From contig JAUTXP010000054.1 of assembly GCA_030837965.1 (NCBI GenBank), positions 1 to 64,000 of the forward strand: a stretch of DNA of 64,000 nucleotides, read 5' to 3'. Of this stretch, positions 1 through 7,666 are shown in pieces. Made by a program: the position numbers and the translations under genes. Source of the DNA: Acidimicrobiaceae bacterium (GTDB taxonomy: Bacteria > Actinomycetota > Acidimicrobiia > Acidimicrobiales > JAUTXP01). The first letter of the stretch is position 1; every line of letters begins with the position of its first letter. A model generated the notes under the pieces. The model was given only the letters and a program-made list of their open reading frames with translations, had not been told where the DNA came from and made no database searches.

Positions 1-269
1 AGCCGATAGGCGAGCCCGTGGCCCGAGCGGCCCGGCGGCGAAGCCGCCAAGAGCGGGGAGTGCAGCGGCCATCGCCCGGAGGCGGACGCCGGAGGGCGGG
101 TACGGCGTGACCTATCCGCGCGGCCTCATAGAGGGCGAGCCGATAGGCGAGCCCGTGGCCCGAGCGGCCCGGCGGCGAAGCCGCCTGAGAGCGGGGAGTG
201 CTGCGGCCATCGCCCGGAGGCGGACGCCGGAGGGCGGGTACGGCGTGACCTATCCGCGCGGCCTCATAG
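1..269. repeat. 137-bp direct tandem repeat, two copies (window edge)
   Basis: Copy 1 starts at the first base and copy 2 starts at 138. The two are nearly identical: copy 2 carries about one extra base in the segment after 'gaagccgcc' and one substitution near 211. Both end in the same stretch finishing 'gcctcatag' (to 131 and 269). The array may continue to the left of the window. Open frames across it are repetitive Arg/Pro-rich translations with no recognisable protein, so it is treated as non-coding. Confidence 0.85.
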
Positions 270-363
270 CTACCCGCTCGGTGAGCCCATGCCTCCAGAC
301 GCGGGGGGAGGCACCTGAAATCTCCCCTTGCGCGACCGAGCCGAACGGGGGATGATGACACTG

Positions 364-375
364 TTGTAATTACAA
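364..375. promoter_or_regulatory. perfect 12-bp palindrome upstream of whiB
   Basis: TTGTAATTACAA is a perfect inverted repeat and an AT-rich island in very GC-rich DNA. It lies 58 bp upstream of the WhiB start codon, a reasonable position for an operator or promoter element. No protein partner can be named from the sequence. Confidence 0.4.
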
Positions 376-433
376 GGGTGGGATACCGACGCCAACTGGT
401 ACCCAACCCGGATTACAGCAGAGGGGAGGCCAG

Positions 434-727
434 GTGCCTACGGAACGGCTGTTGCACATGTTGAACCACGACGAGGAACGCAACTGGCAGGACCACGCCA
501 ACTGCTTGGGGGTCGATCCCGACCTCTTCTTCCCCGAGCGGGGAGCGTCCACGAGAGAGGCGAAGGAAGTGTGTCGGGGCTGCGTGGTGCGCGAGGACTG
601 TCTCGAGTACGCGCTGGCCAACGGCGAGAAGTTCGGCATTTGGGGCGGCATGAGCGAACGGGAGCGGCGGCGTATTCGTCGGGCCCGAGCCATGGCCCGC
701 AAAGCCGGCGGCGCGGCCTCGGCCTGA
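434..727 (+). CDS. WhiB-family iron-sulfur transcriptional regulator (WhiB2/WhmD-like)
   Basis: A 97-residue protein with the four WhiB cluster cysteines at C24, C47, C50 and C56 (C-x2-C-x5-C core), the GIWGG turn at 68-72 and a basic tail from 76 (SERERRRIRR). The segment around 'STREAKEVCRGC' and 'CLEYALANGEKFGIWGG' most resembles the WhiB2/WhmD branch, which in other actinobacteria acts in septation and cell-cycle control; that role here is inference. It begins with GTG behind a purine-rich 'gaggggaggc' ribosome site. An ATG eight codons later is an alternative start. The gene is monocistronic, followed by a hairpin and a convergent gene. Confidence 0.93.
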   Translation: MPTERLLHMLNHDEERNWQDHANCLGVDPDLFFPERGASTREAKEVCRGCVVREDCLEYALANGEKFGIWGGMSERERRRIRRARAMARKAGGAASA

Positions 728-859
728 CCAGCCGAGGCAGGCCAACACAGGCCAGGTCAACACAAGCCAGGCCGACAGCAGGCCAGGTCAACCGAACCAC
801 CGCAACCACCAGGGCGGCGGGGCCCACGACCCCTGTCGCCCGCACCAGAACTTCCCCCG

Positions 860-894
860 CCGAGCCCGGCCCGTCCCGAACGGGTCGGGCTCGG
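860..894. terminator. hairpin between convergent genes
   Basis: CCGAGCCCG (860-868) pairs with CGGGCTCGG (886-894), with further inner pairing. No U-tract is present. It sits between the end of whiB and the end of the convergent formimidoyltransferase gene, so it could terminate both. Confidence 0.5.
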
Positions 895-899
895 GCGCG

Positions 900-1709
900 T
901 CACCACCGCGACTCGATGGTCTGTTCGTCCGACAAGCCGAGGTCGGCCCACCGTGCTGCGGGCACGGCCCGCAGCACGGACTCCGGCACCAGGCCGACCA
1001 GCTCGCCGCCCGCCACCGGGGCCAGCCTGGACACTGCGTCGAACACCTCGGCCGGTCCCACCACCTCGGGCGCCAGCAGGTTGCACGACACTTGGGCCCG
1101 GCCGCCCACGTCCAATCCCAGCGCCCGCACCACGTGGGGCGAGCGCACCGCGGCCGCTGCCGACCGGGCCGCCTCCACCCCGACCCCGTCGGCCAGCCAC
1201 ACGTTGTAGGCCACCAGAACGTCCCGTGCCCCGACCGCGCACGCGCCCGCGCTCGCGTGCGGCAAGGGAGGGCCGACGTCGGGCCGCCGGTGCGTGAACG
1301 CGCCCCGGCGCACCTCGGGCAGCGTCGGGGCCGACGGGCCGGGTGGGCCGTAGAGGAAGCAGGGCACGCCCACCTCGTCGCCCATCCAGGCCGCAAACCG
1401 GTCCCGCAGACCGACCGCCGCCTCCATCGAAGAAGCGCGCAGCGGCACGAACGGCACCACGTCGACCACGCCGATGCGCGGGTGCACGCCCTCGTGATCG
1501 CGCACGTCCAACAAGGCCACAGCAGCCGACGCCAGCGCCTGCGCGCCTGCCAACACGGCGTCGTCGGACGACCCGCCCAGGGTGAAGACCGACCGGTTGT
1601 GGTGGGCGTCGCTGTGCACGTCCCACAAGACGGCGCCCGCGGCGTCGGTCAACGACGACACCACGTCCAGCCGCGCCCCCTCGCTGATGTTGACCACGCA
1701 TTCCAGCAC
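900..1709 (-). CDS. glutamate formimidoyltransferase-like protein (FTCD N-domain family)
   Basis: A 269-residue protein that opens with the family signature 'ECVVNISEG' and carries 'GVHPRIGVVDVVPFVPL' at about 96-112, the region of the catalytic histidine in formiminotransferases. Family members transfer the formimino group of N-formimino-glutamate to tetrahydrofolate in histidine breakdown. The length fits a stand-alone transferase without the cyclodeaminase domain. No other hut gene is in the window, so the substrate is uncertain. It starts with GTG, only 20 bp from the divergent oxidoreductase start. Confidence 0.85.
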   Translation of the reverse strand: MLECVVNISEGARLDVVSSLTDAAGAVLWDVHSDAHHNRSVFTLGGSSDDAVLAGAQALASAAVALLDVRDHEGVHPRIGVVDVVPFVPLRASSMEAAVGLRDRFAAWMGDEVGVPCFLYGPPGPSAPTLPEVRRGAFTHRRPDVGPPLPHASAGACAVGARDVLVAYNVWLADGVGVEAARSAAAAVRSPHVVRALGLDVGGRAQVSCNLLAPEVVGPAEVFDAVSRLAPVAGGELVGLVPESVLRAVPAARWADLGLSDEQTIESRW

Positions 1710-1715
1710 CGCCCC

Positions 1716-1721
1716 TACGCT
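1716..1721 (+). promoter_or_regulatory. TACGCT -10 box, leaderless arrangement
   Basis: The hexamer fits TANNNT and ends 8 nt before the GTG of the LLM oxidoreductase. No Shine-Dalgarno sequence lies between, so transcription would begin at or next to the start codon. Confidence 0.5.
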
Positions 1722-1729
1722 CGCACACC

Positions 1730-2710
1730 GTGCAGTTCGGCCTGGCCCTGCCGCAGTACGACTTCTCCGTGCCCGGCCGCGACCGCCTCGACTGGCCCAC
1801 GCTGGCGGCCTACGGGCAGCGGGCCGAGCAGGTCGGCTTCCACTCCCTCTGGCTCTCCGACCACATCGTGTGGGCCATCGACCGCTACGGGGCCCGGCCC
1901 GGGAACCACGAGGGTTATGACCCCATCCCGACCCTCGCCGCCCTCGCCCGCCTCACCACCACGGCCCGGCTGGGCACGCTGGTGTTGGCCGCGCCCATCC
2001 GCCCGGTCACCGTGTTGGCCAAGGCCCTCACCAGCCTGGACCACGTCTCGGCGGGGCGGCTCACCGTCGGCATCGGGGCGGGCTGGTTCGGGCCCGACTT
2101 CGAGCTGACCGACACGCCCTTCCCGTCCCCGGCCCAGCGCCTGGCCGACCTGGGCGCGGCCATCGACCAGCTCAAGGCCTCATTCGACCGCGCCGCGCCG
2201 CCCGGTGCTGCGCCGGCCAATGCCGCCCCGCCCAACCTGCCGCCGCCTGTCCAGCAGCCCCGGCCGCCTATCTGGGTGGGCGGCCGCGGTCCTCGTCTGG
2301 TGCAACTGGCCGCAGCCAAGGCCGATGGCTGGAACACGTGCTGGCAATGGACGCCGCAGGACTACGCGCCCCGCGCCGCCGACGCCCTCGACCTCGCGCC
2401 CGACCCGGACCGCTTCGCCCTGTCCGTCGGCCTCTACACACTGGTGGGCGAGGACGAGGCCGACCTGCGCCGCCGATTCGAGCGCCTCAAGGCCACGTCG
2501 CCCCTCGGCGTGGTCGACCCGGGCACCACGTTGGACGAGTACCGCCAAGGCAGGCTCGTCGGCACGGTGGACCAAGTGCGCGAGCAGGTGCAGGCCTGGG
2601 CCGACCTCGGCGTCACGACCCTCATCGCGTGTCTCGGCGCGGTGCCCTTCTCGGTCACCGACATGGACGACCTCGAAGTCGTCGCCGCCGCAGGAAGCGC
2701 TGTACCGTAG
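1730..2710 (+). CDS. LLM-class oxidoreductase, probably F420- or flavin-dependent
   Basis: A 326-residue luciferase-like monooxygenase (bacterial luciferase/F420 superfamily, TIM barrel). Recognisable parts are the opening 'FGLALPQYDFSV', the strand-turn 'GFHSLWLSDHIVW' near 35-50, 'TARLGTLVLAAPIRPVTVLAK' split near 77-98, 'SAGRLTVGIGAGW' at about 106-118, and 'RPPIWVGGRGPRLVQLAA' at about 178-195. In actinobacteria such enzymes commonly use reduced F420; the substrate cannot be told from sequence. Start is GTG with a TACGCT box 8 nt upstream and no ribosome site. tatA begins 5 bp after its stop but has its own -10 box. Confidence 0.88.
   Translation: MQFGLALPQYDFSVPGRDRLDWPTLAAYGQRAEQVGFHSLWLSDHIVWAIDRYGARPGNHEGYDPIPTLAALARLTTTARLGTLVLAAPIRPVTVLAKALTSLDHVSAGRLTVGIGAGWFGPDFELTDTPFPSPAQRLADLGAAIDQLKASFDRAAPPGAAPANAAPPNLPPPVQQPRPPIWVGGRGPRLVQLAAAKADGWNTCWQWTPQDYAPRAADALDLAPDPDRFALSVGLYTLVGEDEADLRRRFERLKATSPLGVVDPGTTLDEYRQGRLVGTVDQVREQVQAWADLGVTTLIACLGAVPFSVTDMDDLEVVAAAGSAVP
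2703..2708 (+). promoter_or_regulatory. TACCGT -10 box of tatA, leaderless arrangement
   Basis: TACCGT ends 7 nt before the tatA ATG, inside the last codons of the preceding gene. No ribosome binding site follows it. Confidence 0.5.
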
Positions 2711-2715
2711 GCCCA

Positions 2716-2895
2716 ATGTCCGGCATTGGTGCGCCCGAACTCATCATCCTCCTGCTCATCGTCCTCCTGCTTTTTGGCGGCGCCCGTCTCCCGAAGCTGG
2801 CCCGCTCCATCGGCCAGGCGTCCAAGGAGTTCAAGGAAGGCGTCAACCACGGCGGCAAGGACGACCCCGACGAGGACAAGCCCGCCACGCCATAG
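2716..2895 (+). CDS. tatA: Sec-independent translocase subunit TatA/TatE
   Basis: A 59-residue protein with the full TatA plan: short N-terminus, one membrane helix (about 8-20, 'ELIILLLIVLLLFG'), the hinge 'GGARLPKLARSIG', an amphipathic helix (about 25-42) and an acidic, charged tail. TatA oligomers form the variable pore that passes folded twin-arginine proteins across the cytoplasmic membrane. tatB and tatC are not adjacent. Start ATG is set by the homology and by the TACCGT box just upstream. Confidence 0.92.
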   Translation: MSGIGAPELIILLLIVLLLFGGARLPKLARSIGQASKEFKEGVNHGGKDDPDEDKPATP

Positions 2896-2934
2896 CGGCG
2901 GCGGGAACCACTCGGACGCGGCCCGTCGTTCTTC

Positions 2935-3438
2935 GTGAAGGACAACGAGGAGCCGCCGTCGTGGGAGGACGTCGCCCGCGAGCACGCACGCTTCCTCTAC
3001 ACGGTCGCCTATCGCCTTACCGGTGACCACGATGACGCCCAGGACCTGGTCCAAGAGGTGCTCCTCCGAGTCCGACGAGGGCTGGCCACATACCAGCCAG
3101 GGTCGATGGAGGGGTGGTTGAGCCGGATCACGACGAACGCCTTCCTGGACGAGATGCGCCGTCGCCGTCGCCGCCCGGCCGATGCGCTGCCCGCCGATCC
3201 CGAGCGCGTGCTGCCCCGCCACCCGCCCGCCGACGAGGCCTTGGCCGCCGAGACCCTTCCGGCCGACGTCCAAACCGCGCTGCTCGGCCTGCCCGACGAC
3301 TTTCGGGCCGCGGTCGTGTTGTGCGATGTGGCCGGCCTTTCGTACCAAGAGATCGGCGAAGCCCTCGACATCCCGGTGGGCACGGTGCGCAGCCGCATCC
3401 ACCGGGGCCGGGCTCTGTTGCGCGAGGCCTTGGCATGA
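2935..3438 (+). CDS. sigE: ECF RNA polymerase sigma factor, SigE-like
   Basis: A 167-residue sigma-70 factor with only regions 2 and 4. Region 2 spans about 15-80 ('LYTVAYRLTGDHDDAQDLVQ'), and region 4 about 108-165 ('GLPDDFRAAVVLCDVAGLSY', then 'EIGEALDIPVGTVRSRIHRG' as the helix-turn-helix). It overlaps the next gene by ATGA, which encodes its likely anti-sigma factor. In mycobacteria the SigE-type factor directs envelope-stress genes and lies near tat and htrA genes; the same neighbours (tatA, htrA-like) are here, which supports the assignment. GTG start. Confidence 0.88.
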   Translation: MKDNEEPPSWEDVAREHARFLYTVAYRLTGDHDDAQDLVQEVLLRVRRGLATYQPGSMEGWLSRITTNAFLDEMRRRRRRPADALPADPERVLPRHPPADEALAAETLPADVQTALLGLPDDFRAAVVLCDVAGLSYQEIGEALDIPVGTVRSRIHRGRALLREALA

Positions 3439-4568
3439 CCATGCGGCGGCCGGGCGACCACTTGGACGACGAGCTGAGTGGACTGCTGGACGGCGAGCTT
3501 TCGGCCGACGAGACCGTGGCCGCCAGGACCCACTTGGCCGGCTGCGCGTTCTGCATGGCCGAGCTGGCCGCCATCGACCGCACGCGGACCCTGGTGCGGT
3601 CGCTGCCCGCGGTCGACCCGCCGACGTCCCTGCTGGCGCGCGCCGCGGCGGCGCCGACCGACCTCGACGCCCGCCCGCCCGCCCGACGGGCCGCGGTGCT
3701 GGCCTCCATCGTGGCCGCCGCGGCAGTCCTCGTCGTCCTGCTCCAGTGGGCGCCGGCCGACCGGTCCGTTTCCCCCAGCCTGGCGGGCCTGGTGCAGGCC
3801 CACGCCACGTCGGTGGTCAACACCGATCCGGCCGACGTGGCCGCCGATCAGCCGCCTGGCGTCGAGGCCCACGTCCACATCAAGGGCGCGACGGGCGAGG
3901 CCGAGTTCGACGTGGTGCCCGTGGTCTCGCGGGTTCCGGTGGCGGCCAAGTACACGGTCACCACGGCGCCCGGACAGCCGGTGGCGGACCGGCCCACCAT
4001 CGACGTGGAGGTCCGGGAACAGGGGGTGCTGGCCGAGCGCATCGCCCTCGACGCCGAGACCGGCGTCGTCCTGCGCCGCGAGCTGTACGACGTGTCGGGC
4101 GGCGTGGTGCGCATGGCCTTGGTCGAGCGGGTCCGCATGACGCACACGCCTGCCCCCACGCCTGCCCACCGGACCGCGGGCGGCCTGGTCGCGGCACCGT
4201 CGAAGCTGGACGGCGACTACCTGCGGGTGGGCGTGTACCGACGGGGCCGGGTGGTGCACATGCTGTTCAGCGACGGGCTGCACGCCTTGTCCGTCTTCGC
4301 CCAGGCCGGAGCGCTGGCCGCGTCGGACCTGCCGGGCGGGGGGAGGCTGGTGCGCCTCGGGTCGAAGACCGGATACCACTACGACTGGCCGGGCGGCGAC
4401 GTGCTGCTGTGGGAGTCGGGCGGCGTGGTCTACACGGCGGTGGGCGACGCGCCGGTGGAGGACGTGAAGGCGGCCGCGGCATCCATGCCCCAACGATCGC
4501 GGCTGTCCATCGGGGAGCGGGTGCGCAGGCGGTGTCGGGCCTTGGCCGAGGCGGTGACGGGGGGCTGA
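3435..4568 (+). CDS. membrane anti-sigma factor with ZAS zinc motif and large extracytoplasmic domain
   Basis: 377 residues. The N-terminus has the zinc-binding anti-sigma motif H33-x3-C37-x2-C40, followed by a single membrane helix at about 86-105 and then about 270 residues outside the membrane. That outer part looks like an RseB/MucB-type lipid-sensing domain ('VLRRELYDVSG', 'VYRRGRVVHMLFSDGLHALSVF'). It would hold the sigma factor at the membrane and release it on envelope stress. The fusion of the ZAS module and an RseB-like sensor in one chain, instead of separate RseA and RseB, is notable. Translationally coupled to the sigma gene (ATGA). Confidence 0.85.
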   Translation: MTMRRPGDHLDDELSGLLDGELSADETVAARTHLAGCAFCMAELAAIDRTRTLVRSLPAVDPPTSLLARAAAAPTDLDARPPARRAAVLASIVAAAAVLVVLLQWAPADRSVSPSLAGLVQAHATSVVNTDPADVAADQPPGVEAHVHIKGATGEAEFDVVPVVSRVPVAAKYTVTTAPGQPVADRPTIDVEVREQGVLAERIALDAETGVVLRRELYDVSGGVVRMALVERVRMTHTPAPTPAHRTAGGLVAAPSKLDGDYLRVGVYRRGRVVHMLFSDGLHALSVFAQAGALAASDLPGGGRLVRLGSKTGYHYDWPGGDVLLWESGGVVYTAVGDAPVEDVKAAAASMPQRSRLSIGERVRRRCRALAEAVTGG

Positions 4569-4582
4569 GTCGGCTGGTGCAG

Positions 4583-4852
4583 CTACGCCGAAGCGGGCTT
4601 CGACTCGGCCGCCTCTGTCTCGGCGCCGGCCAGCCTGCGGCGCCGGGCGATGCGCCTGCGCTCGCGCTCGGAGCAGCCGCCCCAGACGCCATGGTCGACG
4701 CGGTTGATCAGCGCGTACTCGAGACAGGGGGCCTTGACCGGGCAGTCGGCGCAGATGCGACGAGCCGCCTCCACGCCCACGCCATCATTGGGGAAGAACA
4801 CGGAGGGGGGAACGTCTCGGCATTTCCCTTCCGCCATCCATTCGAGTTCCAT
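4583..4852 (-). CDS. WhiB-family regulator, second paralogue
   Basis: 89 residues with cluster cysteines C11, C34, C37 and C43, the GVWGG turn at 55-59, an additional cysteine at C60 directly after the turn, and a strongly basic tail (SERERRRIARRRR). The start at 4852 is chosen because GGAGGTGTG directly precedes this ATG; an upstream in-frame start would add 22 unconserved residues. It is convergent with the anti-sigma gene and divergent from htrA. The target genes are unknown. Confidence 0.92.
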   Translation of the reverse strand: MELEWMAEGKCRDVPPSVFFPNDGVGVEAARRICADCPVKAPCLEYALINRVDHGVWGGCSERERRRIARRRRLAGAETEAAESKPASA

Positions 4853-4974
4853 CACACCTCCAGGCTCTTGAACGAGCGGAGTGCAGGAGAGGGTTCCCGG
4901 GGCCGCCCAAAGCGACATTGGGGACCAAGGGGACCAAGGTCGCCCGGAAGACCGAGAAGACCAAGGAGACGGCA

Positions 4975-6414
4975 GTGGACGAGTTGAGGCCTGAGCCCGA
5001 GCACGGACCGGTGGGTGCCGCGACTGAGCCCAGTGGGCTGGACGGGGCTGGGACCCCCGATCGCCGCGTCGCCGACGAGGCTGCGCACGCGCATGGCATT
5101 GCTGACGTTACCGCCACTGACGGCGCGTCCGGGTTCACCGACCCCGCGCCCACCGTGGGAGCGGCCGCCTACCTCGGCGTGGACGCCGGGCCCGAGAACG
5201 TCGAAGTACCGCCCGTCGAGTTCCACATGCCGGGCCAGGAGCCGGATGAAGGGGCCCCGGCCACGACCCTTGCGGCCGGGTCGAGCGCGAGCGCCCCGCG
5301 GCCCGGTCCTGGGTGGGTGGTCGTCGCCTTGGTCGCCGCGGTCATCGGCGGCCTGTTGGGCGCCGGGCTCGTGGCCGTCCTCGACCAGCGGGACGAGACG
5401 AGGTCGACCACGGCCACCTTCGCCCGCAACACCAGCTCCATCGCCAAGCCGCAGGACATCCAAGGCATCCTCGAACGGGTCCAGCCGGGCGTGGTGTCGA
5501 TCAAGACGCAGGCCTTCCAGCGGGGCGCGTTCGGCGACGCCATCCCCGCGGCCGGGGCAGGCACCGGCATGATCATCACGTCCGACGGCGACGTGCTCAC
5601 CAACGCCCATGTGGTGCGCGGCGCCACGTCGATCCAAGTCACCTTGTCGAACGAGAAGGACCCTCGCTTTGCCGACCTGGTGGGCTCGGACCCGGCCGCC
5701 GACGTGGCCGTGATCAAGATCCGCGACGTGCACGACCTGCCCACGGTCCGGCTGGGCAGCTCGGCCAGGCTGCGGGTGGGCGACGACGTGTTGGCCATCG
5801 GCAACGCGCTGGCCCTCCCCGGCGGACCCAGCGTGACGGAGGGGATCGTGTCGGCCAAGGACCGGTCCATCGGCGCCGAGGACGAGCAGCTCGAAGGGCT
5901 GATCCAGACCGACGCGGCCATCAACCCGGGGAACTCGGGCGGGCCGCTGGTGAACGCCGACGGCGAGGTGGTCGGGATGAACACGGCCGTCATCCAGTCG
6001 ACCGGCCAGTCGCTGGCCCAGAACATCGGTTTCGCCATTGCCATCGACAACATCAAGCCGCTGTTGGAGCGCTTGAAGAAGGGCGAGGGCGGCGTGGTCG
6101 CCAGCCGGGCCTTCATCGGTGTGCAGACCCAGACCATGACGTCCGAGATCAAGGACCGCTATGGCTTCTCGGTGGACAAGGGCGCCATCGTCACCGACGT
6201 CACGCCCGGCTCGCCCGCCGAGAATGCCGGCCTGCAACAGGGCGACGTGATCACCAAGTTCGGCGACCAGAAGATCGAGTCGGCCGACGAGTTGGTGGCC
6301 GCGGTGCGGGCCCGAAAGCCCGGCGACCGGGTCGAGGCGACCTTCACCCGGGGTCGCGAGGAGCACAAGGTCACGGTGACGGTCGGCGCCCGGCCCGGCA
6401 CGACCGGCGACTGA
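4975..6414 (+). CDS. HtrA/DegP-type serine protease (S1C) with PDZ domain
   Basis: 479 residues: a long acidic cytoplasmic N-terminus, one membrane helix at about 113-135, a trypsin-like domain and a C-terminal PDZ domain (about 385-475). The catalytic triad is complete: H212 in 'TNAHVV', D243 in 'AADVAVIKI' and S321 in 'GNSGGPL'. The protease domain would face the cell wall space and degrade or chaperone misfolded exported proteins. The GTG at 4975 is preferred since AAGGAG lies 6-10 nt upstream; a TTG at 4918 is a weaker alternative. Its nearness to sigE/anti-sigma genes fits an envelope-stress locus. Confidence 0.9.
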   Translation: MDELRPEPEHGPVGAATEPSGLDGAGTPDRRVADEAAHAHGIADVTATDGASGFTDPAPTVGAAAYLGVDAGPENVEVPPVEFHMPGQEPDEGAPATTLAAGSSASAPRPGPGWVVVALVAAVIGGLLGAGLVAVLDQRDETRSTTATFARNTSSIAKPQDIQGILERVQPGVVSIKTQAFQRGAFGDAIPAAGAGTGMIITSDGDVLTNAHVVRGATSIQVTLSNEKDPRFADLVGSDPAADVAVIKIRDVHDLPTVRLGSSARLRVGDDVLAIGNALALPGGPSVTEGIVSAKDRSIGAEDEQLEGLIQTDAAINPGNSGGPLVNADGEVVGMNTAVIQSTGQSLAQNIGFAIAIDNIKPLLERLKKGEGGVVASRAFIGVQTQTMTSEIKDRYGFSVDKGAIVTDVTPGSPAENAGLQQGDVITKFGDQKIESADELVAAVRARKPGDRVEATFTRGREEHKVTVTVGARPGTTGD

Positions 6415-6507
6415 CGGCCCGACCAGTAGGCTTCCCTTCCCCCCCCAAGCCCGCGCCTTTTCCACCTCACCTGCTGATGTGGACGAGGGAACGAGGAGGA
6501 TGTGCCC

Positions 6508-6792
6508 ATGTCGCAGCAGACCGACAACGTCGCGTCGGAGCCCCCGCGCGGGCACGTGCGCATCGTCTACCTCGGCCCGGTGGCCCCGCACTGGGACGTG
6601 CAGTCCGACTTCGGCGATCGCAACCTGATCGAGGAGTTCCGCATGCGGGCCTTGGCCCGGCTGGTCCTGCTCCCGCCCCACGACCCGCAGTTCCGTCGCA
6701 ACCGCGAGCGGGTGGCGCGCGATGCCGAGCGCGAGAACGTGCTGTTGGAGTGGGACCTCGGCATCCCCGAGGAGACCGAAGGGGCCGAGTAG
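6508..6792 (+). CDS. conserved-looking small protein of unknown function
   Basis: 94 residues, no signal peptide or membrane helix. The central part ('HVRIVYLGPVAPHWDV', 'FGDRNLIEEFRMRALARLV') looks folded, with predicted strand-then-helix character, and the tail is acidic. A strong GAGGAGGA ribosome site sits 7 nt before ATG 6508; the in-frame GTG at 6502 is too close to it. It lies between htrA and surE on the same strand and may be co-transcribed with surE. Function not recognised. Confidence 0.7.
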   Translation: MSQQTDNVASEPPRGHVRIVYLGPVAPHWDVQSDFGDRNLIEEFRMRALARLVLLPPHDPQFRRNRERVARDAERENVLLEWDLGIPEETEGAE

Positions 6793-6846
6793 CGGGCGAA
6801 GAGACGGTCGGGCAGGCAGGCCAGCAGGCGGTCGAGTCGCCGGCCA

Positions 6847-7650
6847 GTGCGCGTCCTCATCACCAACGACGACGGGGTCCACCAGCCGGGCATCACCGCC
6901 TTGGCCCAGGCGGTGGCCGGAGCCGGCTACGACACCCTGGTCGTGGCCCCCAAGGAGGACTGGAGCGGGGCGGGCGCGGCCATCGGCCCCGTCCACGTGG
7001 GCCAGACCGTGGAGTACGACACCATCACTGTGCCCGGGCTCGAGGACGTGCCCGTCTACGGCATCGACGGGCCGCCTGCGCTGTGCGTCCTGCTGGCCCG
7101 CATCGGCGGGTTCGGGGCCCCGCCGGACGTGGTGGTGTCGGGGGTGAACCCGGGCAACAACACGGGTCGCTCCATCCTGCACTCCGGCACGGTCGGCGCG
7201 GCCATGACCGCGTCGAGCTTCGGCGTGTCCGGACTGGCCGTGAGCATCGGCGCACCCGATGACGACGGTGGCGCGGTCGAGTGGGAGACGGCCACGTCGC
7301 TGGCTGTCGGCGCCCTCGACTGGCTGATCGGCGCACCGGTTCGGACCATCCTCAACCTCAACGTGCCGAACATCGCCGTGGCCGACGTGCGGGGTGTGCG
7401 CCTGGCCCGGCTGGCCCCGTTCGGCACCGTGCGCACGGCCATCGTGGAGTCGGGCGAGGGCAGGCTCCAGGTCGAGCTGCGGGCCACCGAGGAGGAGCTG
7501 GCCGCGGACACCGACACGGCTCTGGTGCTGGCCGGGTTCGCGGCGGTCACGCCCATCCTCGGGCCCCGTGCCGCGGCCGAGGGGATCGACGTGGCCGAGC
7601 GCTTGGAGGCCGTGTTGGGCGGCCCCGGTCCGCCCCCGACCACGGCCTGA
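6847..7650 (+). CDS. surE: 5'-nucleotidase SurE
   Basis: 267 residues with SurE hallmarks: 'MRVLITNDDGVHQPG' at the N-terminus (metal-binding Asp pair D8, D9), 'VVVSGVNPGNNTGRSILHSG' at about 97-116 and 'TVGAAMTA' following. SurE enzymes are metal-dependent phosphatases that hydrolyse nucleoside 5'- or 3'-monophosphates and sometimes short polyphosphate. GTG start. Downstream is a kinase gene with its own apparent promoter, so surE probably ends its transcription unit. Confidence 0.92.
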   Translation: MRVLITNDDGVHQPGITALAQAVAGAGYDTLVVAPKEDWSGAGAAIGPVHVGQTVEYDTITVPGLEDVPVYGIDGPPALCVLLARIGGFGAPPDVVVSGVNPGNNTGRSILHSGTVGAAMTASSFGVSGLAVSIGAPDDDGGAVEWETATSLAVGALDWLIGAPVRTILNLNVPNIAVADVRGVRLARLAPFGTVRTAIVESGEGRLQVELRATEEELAADTDTALVLAGFAAVTPILGPRAAAEGIDVAERLEAVLGGPGPPPTTA

Positions 7651-7654
7651 CGCC

Positions 7655-7660
7655 TACCGT
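7655..7660 (+). promoter_or_regulatory. TACCGT -10 box of the orphan kinase gene
   Basis: TACCGT ends 6 nt before ATG 7667 with no ribosome site between, matching the leaderless pattern seen at several genes in this window. Confidence 0.5.
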
Positions 7661-7666
7661 TGGGAT

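Noticed and set aside
571-1209. Plus-strand open frame across whiB and the formimidoyltransferase gene
   Set aside because: Pro/Arg/Ser-rich shadow translation overlapping two recognised genes.
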